Shown: positions 60,599 to 64,000 of the stretch, in pieces | Layout of the letters: each line of letters begins with the position of its first letter | Position numbering within the stretch: position 1 is the first letter of the stretch | Origin: Granulicella sibirica | GTDB taxonomy: Bacteria; Acidobacteriota; Terriglobia; Terriglobales; Acidobacteriaceae | Length of the DNA: 64,000 bases | Reading direction: 5' to 3' | Assembly (NCBI RefSeq): GCF_004115155.1 | Contig: NZ_RDSM01000003.1 | Coordinates: forward strand, 124,001 to 188,000 | Program-made: the position numbers and the translations under genes | The notes under the pieces: generated by a model | The model's database searches: none | Seen by the model: the letters and a program-made list of their open reading frames with translations, nothing else | Told to the model about the DNA's origin: nothing

Positions 60599-61426
60599 AT
60601 GCGCCGTAACGCTGTTGAAGGTACTGCAAAGAAGCCGGTGGAGGAGATCGAGGGCGGGGCGCAGATGCTCATCGAGGAGCGGCGTCAGCACATCCTCGGG
60701 CTGGTGCAGCAGCATGGGCGGGTGCTGGTGGATGACCTGTCGCAGGCGCTGGGGATTTCGCGGATTACGATTCGCAAGGATCTCGATGCGCTGCAGATGC
60801 GCGGGGTTCTGCAGAGGACGCATGGCGGGGCTCTGCTGCCACAGGCTGGGACGCTGTTCGATCCTTCACTGAAGGAGAAGGAGACGCAGCGGTCGGAAGA
60901 GAAGGTACGGATTTCGGCGGCGGCGGTGGAGCTGGTGAAGGAAGGTCAGTGCGTGCTGCTGGATTCGGGTACGACGACGTCGGCGATTGCACGGGCGCTG
61001 AAGAAGTTCAGCCGGCTGACGGTGATTACGAACGCGGTGAATATAGCGGCGGAGCTGAGCAGTACGGACTTCGAGGTGATCATGACGGGTGGGTCGCTGC
61101 GGAAGAACTCGTTCTCGCTGGTAGGGCCGCTCGCGGAAGAGATGCTTCATGAGATGCATGCGGACATACTGTTTCTCGGGGTGGATGGGTTCGACCTAGA
61201 GATGGGGTTGACGACGCCGAACATGATGGAGTCGCGGGTGAACCGGGCGATGGTGAAGGCTTCGACGATGGTGGTGACGGTGTGCGATTCGACGAAGTTC
61301 AATCGGCGGAGCTTGTCGAAGATTGTGGATATTGGCGCGATTCATCATGTGATTACGGACGACAAGCTGCCGAAGGCGACGGCGGATGCGATCCGGAAGA
61401 TGGGTATTCAGTTGACGTTGGTTTAG
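60599..61426 (+). CDS. DeoR-family transcriptional regulator (AgaR-like)
   Basis: A 275-aa repressor. The N-terminal winged helix has IEERRQHILGLVQQHGRVLVDDLSQALGISRITIRKDLDAL read in parts, ending with the family-typical QRTHGGALL; the C-terminal sensor has LLDSGTTTSAIARAL, VITNAVNIAAEL and MTGGSLRKNSFSLVGPLAE, the phosphosugar-binding fold shared with ribose-5-phosphate isomerase-like domains. DeoR regulators usually respond to a phosphorylated sugar from the pathway they control, here probably an amino-sugar phosphate or tagatose-6-phosphate. ATG 60599 has GGAG six bases before it and adds 23 residues to the family core; the in-frame ATG at 60668 is an alternative start. Confidence 0.9.
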   Translation: MRRNAVEGTAKKPVEEIEGGAQMLIEERRQHILGLVQQHGRVLVDDLSQALGISRITIRKDLDALQMRGVLQRTHGGALLPQAGTLFDPSLKEKETQRSEEKVRISAAAVELVKEGQCVLLDSGTTTSAIARALKKFSRLTVITNAVNIAAELSSTDFEVIMTGGSLRKNSFSLVGPLAEEMLHEMHADILFLGVDGFDLEMGLTTPNMMESRVNRAMVKASTMVVTVCDSTKFNRRSLSKIVDIGAIHHVITDDKLPKATADAIRKMGIQLTLV

Positions 61427-61444
61427 GTCTGCTTAGGAGATCGT

Positions 61445-62503
61445 GTGGCGGAGATTGAGGATAAGTTTGTTGCGATGGTGTCGGCGAAGGCCGAGGTTAC
61501 GTTGCCGTTGAGCCAGTTTCATCCGCGAAGCATGCTGCATACGGCAGAGCACGAGATTTTGCGGCCTCGGTTTCCGGTGATTGATTATCACAACCACCTG
61601 GATGCGCAGGATCCGGCGAAGGTGCTCGCGATCATGGACGAGTGCGGGATCGAGCACACCGTCAACATCACGATGATGGTTGGAGATGAGGCGCTGCGGC
61701 AGATGGAGCGGTATCGGCTGGCGAGTGAGACGCGGTTCTCGACGATCGGGTGGATGGACTGGTCGGACGCGACGCATCCGGAGTTCGTGGAGCGGAGTGT
61801 GAAGCGGCTGGAACGGCTGGTGGAGCATGGGGCTGTGGGGTTCAAGATATGGAAGGATCTTGGGCTGTCGGTGAGAGATGCTTCGGGCAAGTTGATGCAG
61901 GTCGACGATGAGCGGCTTGCGCCGATCTTCGATCGGGCAGGGGAGCTTGGGATTCCGGTGATGGTGCATATTGGGGATCCGCTGGCTTTCTTTGAGCCGA
62001 TCGATGGAAACAACGAACGGTATGAAGAGCTGGCGGCGCATCCTGACTGGGGATTTCATGGGGCGCAGTTCAGCAAGGCGGAGCTGCTGGAGCAGAGGGA
62101 TCGGGTGTTCGCGCGGCATCCGGGGACGACGTTCGTGGGGGCGCATATCGGGGAGGACTCTGAGAACCTTGAGCGCGTGACGGCGATGATGGAGGCGAAC
62201 CCGAATGTGATGGTGGATATCAGCGCGCGGGCTTCGGAACTGGGGCGTCAGCCTTACTCGGCGCGGAAGTTCTTTCTGCGGTTTGCGGATCGGATTCTGT
62301 TTGGCGCGGACCTGGTGCCAGAGGTATCGATGTACCGGCTGTACTACCGGTTCCTGGAGACGGCGGATGAGTACTTCGAGTATCCGACGCATGCATCGGG
62401 GCAGGGGCGATGGAATATCTACGGGATCGATCTGCCGGACGATGTGCTGCGCAAGGTGTATCGGGGGAATGCGCTTCGCCTGCTTCCCCGGCTTTCTGCT
62501 TAG
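61445..62503 (+). CDS. Amidohydrolase-2 family metal-dependent hydrolase
   Basis: A 352-aa TIM-barrel amidohydrolase of the type including aminocarboxymuconate-semialdehyde decarboxylase. The metal ligands are visible: H49-x-H51 in IDYHNHLD, His175 in MVHIGDP, His234 in VGAHIGED and Asp289 in LFGADL. Such enzymes catalyse hydrolysis or non-oxidative decarboxylation; the substrate is not known. The start is GTG 61445, five bases after AGGAG. It lies 18 bases after the DeoR gene, so it may belong to the same operon, but it is not related to the NagA deacetylase family and does not fill that gap. Confidence 0.8.
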   Translation: MAEIEDKFVAMVSAKAEVTLPLSQFHPRSMLHTAEHEILRPRFPVIDYHNHLDAQDPAKVLAIMDECGIEHTVNITMMVGDEALRQMERYRLASETRFSTIGWMDWSDATHPEFVERSVKRLERLVEHGAVGFKIWKDLGLSVRDASGKLMQVDDERLAPIFDRAGELGIPVMVHIGDPLAFFEPIDGNNERYEELAAHPDWGFHGAQFSKAELLEQRDRVFARHPGTTFVGAHIGEDSENLERVTAMMEANPNVMVDISARASELGRQPYSARKFFLRFADRILFGADLVPEVSMYRLYYRFLETADEYFEYPTHASGQGRWNIYGIDLPDDVLRKVYRGNALRLLPRLSA

Positions 62504-62562
62504 TGGTTGAGGGGCAGCGGCTGTACTCTGGATTCAGATCCAACGCATCCTGAACGGCTGGA

Positions 62563-63945
62563 GTGAATGCCATCGAAACGTCTGTGCTCGAGACGACCGA
62601 CGCACCTATCAGCGGTATCGAACGCTTTGCCATTCAGCCTGTCCCGGACTATCTCAAGACGGTCCGGTGGCCGGATCTGTTTCTGCTTGTCAGCAACTTT
62701 CTTATCAATCCTTCGACGATCGTGATTGGCGGGCTTGCGGTTGCATCAGGGCTGTCATTCTGGTCTACCGTAGTTACGTCGACGCTTGGGATACTTACTG
62801 CGTTCTCGGCTTACATCATCATGGCAACCGTTGGTGTCGACTACGGCATTACGGGACAGGTTGCGTGCCGCATGGTGTTTGGGATCCAAGGGGCGAAGTG
62901 GCTTCCTTCGATCATGCGGGTGATTGCTTCGACTTACTGGTTTGCGGTGCAGACGATTGTTGCGGCTAGTGTTGTCGTTGCTATCCGGCACCAGCTTACT
63001 GGTGGGAGCTACTCGGTGGTGTGGACCGGGATTGTGCTTGCGAGTGCGCAGGTTGTGCTGGCGCTGGTTGGATACGACTGGCTGAAGCAACTCTCGCGCT
63101 ATGGGTTTCCGATCAAGATCGGCGGGATCGGATATATGTTCTGGCTGCTTGCGCATGTGGCCGAGCCGAGCTACCGGCCATCTGCCGTGCTGCATTTTCA
63201 GGAGCATACAGGGTGGCACTATGGGTTGTGCGCGGTGTGGCTCAACAGCATGGTGGCGGCGTGGCTTACGATGATCACCGATGCGGCGGACTTTTGCCGG
63301 TATACCCGCAGCCGCGGGGACATGTGGTGGGGAACGATGCTCGCCGGTTTGCTTGCGACCGCGTTCTCGGTCTCGCTTGGAGCTTATGCAGGGTGCGCCT
63401 CGCTTGGACGTGAGTCGAACCCCTTCTCGCTGGCGGCTACTATCGATCCGCACTGGTTTACGCTTGGGCTTATCCTGCTGGTCATCACGCTCGACGAGAC
63501 TACGATCAATGTGATGAATCTTTATACGGGCGGGCTCTCGCTGACTAACTTCATCGAGCGTCCGGGGCGGTTCTGGAATACCCTAGCGGTTGGCGTCGTC
63601 AGCGTTGCGCTTTCTGCCTTTCCTTCTCTTCTTACACGGCTTCTTCCGTTCACTACTTTTCTTGGGAATCTCTTTGCTCCGCTGGCTGGAGTGCTGCTCT
63701 TCCACTATCTCTTCGTCGCGCGCATGCATATCGACCTACCGGCGCTGTTCGATCCGGACGGCATCTATCGGTACTTTCATGGGGTAAATGTCGTCGCGAT
63801 CGCGTGGTGCGTGCTGGGTTATGGCTTCTACTCCGTGCTGCCTACTGGTGCGCTGCCAGCCGTGCTTACGCCCGTGGTTACCGGGCTTGGCTATCTCCTC
63901 TCGATGCGCCTGCTTCCCCATCAGTTTCGCCAGAGCCTTGGATAA
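62563..63945 (+). CDS. NCS1-family nucleobase/cytosine-type permease
   Basis: A 460-aa inner-membrane transporter with about 12 hydrophobic helices. The N-terminus ends with FLLVSNFLINPSTIVIGGLAVASGLSFW, where the conserved Asn/Pro of helix 1 are present, then MATVGVDYGITGQVACRMVFG, the NCS1 loop with the TGxxxPVLxR-like position, and the later ITDAADFCRYTRSRGDMWWG motif typical of cytosine/purine and hydantoin permeases. The next gene is a nucleoside hydrolase, so a purine or pyrimidine (or nucleoside) substrate is likely. The start is GTG 62563 (GGAG overlaps this region), with no better in-frame codon. Confidence 0.82.
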   Translation: MNAIETSVLETTDAPISGIERFAIQPVPDYLKTVRWPDLFLLVSNFLINPSTIVIGGLAVASGLSFWSTVVTSTLGILTAFSAYIIMATVGVDYGITGQVACRMVFGIQGAKWLPSIMRVIASTYWFAVQTIVAASVVVAIRHQLTGGSYSVVWTGIVLASAQVVLALVGYDWLKQLSRYGFPIKIGGIGYMFWLLAHVAEPSYRPSAVLHFQEHTGWHYGLCAVWLNSMVAAWLTMITDAADFCRYTRSRGDMWWGTMLAGLLATAFSVSLGAYAGCASLGRESNPFSLAATIDPHWFTLGLILLVITLDETTINVMNLYTGGLSLTNFIERPGRFWNTLAVGVVSVALSAFPSLLTRLLPFTTFLGNLFAPLAGVLLFHYLFVARMHIDLPALFDPDGIYRYFHGVNVVAIAWCVLGYGFYSVLPTGALPAVLTPVVTGLGYLLSMRLLPHQFRQSLG

Positions 63946-63948
63946 GTG

Positions 63949-64000
63949 ATGTCTACACCGCGCCGCGTTCTCTTCGATACCGATCCCTCGCCTGATGATG
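63949..64000 (+). CDS. Inosine-uridine-type nucleoside hydrolase, N-terminal fragment (partial)
   Basis: Only the first 17 codons are in the window: MSTPRRVLFDTDPSPDD. The DTDPxxDD pattern is the calcium-binding N-terminal signature of nucleoside hydrolases (usually DTDPGxDDA), which split nucleosides into base and ribose; a Ser replaces the usual Gly. It starts three bases after the stop of the permease gene, so both are probably in one operon. Confidence 0.65.
   Translation, partial: MSTPRRVLFDTDPSPDD

Noticed and set aside
1..64000. tRNA, rRNA or mobile elements
   Set aside because: No T-arm-like motif within a cloverleaf, no rRNA segment and no transposase or integrase gene was recognised.

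Overview
The window looks like a chromosomal segment from a GC-rich, Gram-negative soil bacterium of the Acidobacteriota, probably order Terriglobales. This is an inference. It rests on two very large outer-membrane receptors with an N-terminal carboxypeptidase-regulatory-like domain, an SBBP beta-propeller protein with a DUF7948-like N-terminus, a DUF1800/DUF1501 pair, a PEP-CTERM-type exopolysaccharide locus and the general base composition. Coding density is high. I saw no rRNA, tRNA, CRISPR array, insertion sequence or prophage gene.

Layout. 1-4423: end of an amidohydrolase, a secreted protein of unknown function, a sialate O-acetylesterase-like enzyme and a cobamide/4Fe-4S reductase-like protein. 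4665-11302: surface polysaccharide genes (secreted beta-helix protein, O-antigen polymerase/ligase, acyltransferase, flippase). 11703-15252: SBBP propeller protein, then an ArsR regulator with its SRPBCC partner. 15552-21432: sugar-nucleotide epimerase, three glycosyltransferases and a probable polysaccharide deacetylase relative. 21558-29546: a tightly overlapping minus-strand operon for exopolysaccharide export and assembly (Wza-like exporter, beta-barrel protein, chain-length protein, secretion ATPase, tyrosine autokinase, priming sugar transferase, GT2). It is divergent from a TPR lipoprotein resembling PrsT (30184-32469), and a PEP-CTERM protein follows (32537-33040). No exosortase is present in the window. 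33868-38912: DUF1800 protein with six tandem Ig-like repeats, followed by its Tat-exported DUF1501 partner. 38994-42265: deacetylase, GT2 and a FemAB/GNAT-like protein. 42651-44024: an ECF sigma factor and an anti-sigma factor carrying a degenerate HNH-like C-terminal domain. 44032-48127: a peroxidase-related protein and an Oar-like TonB receptor.

48711-61426 reads as an N-acetylhexosamine (most likely N-acetylgalactosamine) utilisation locus. It holds a GH20 hexosaminidase with a phosphofructokinase, a divergent TonB receptor, a GH109 alpha-N-acetylgalactosaminidase-like protein, a mutarotase-fold protein, a PfkB sugar kinase, an AgaS-type sugar isomerase/deaminase and a DeoR-family regulator. 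Glycans would be bound and cut at the surface, imported, converted by the AgaS-like enzyme towards tagatose-6-phosphate and phosphorylated by PfkB or PFK. The deacetylase and the aldolase must lie elsewhere. 61445-64000 holds a metal-dependent amidohydrolase, an NCS1 nucleobase-type permease and the first codons of a nucleoside hydrolase.

Intergenic DNA carries two small dispersed hairpin repeat families (three and two copies), convergent-gene hairpins and several dyads that could be operators. All functional calls come from reading the sequence; no database search was run.
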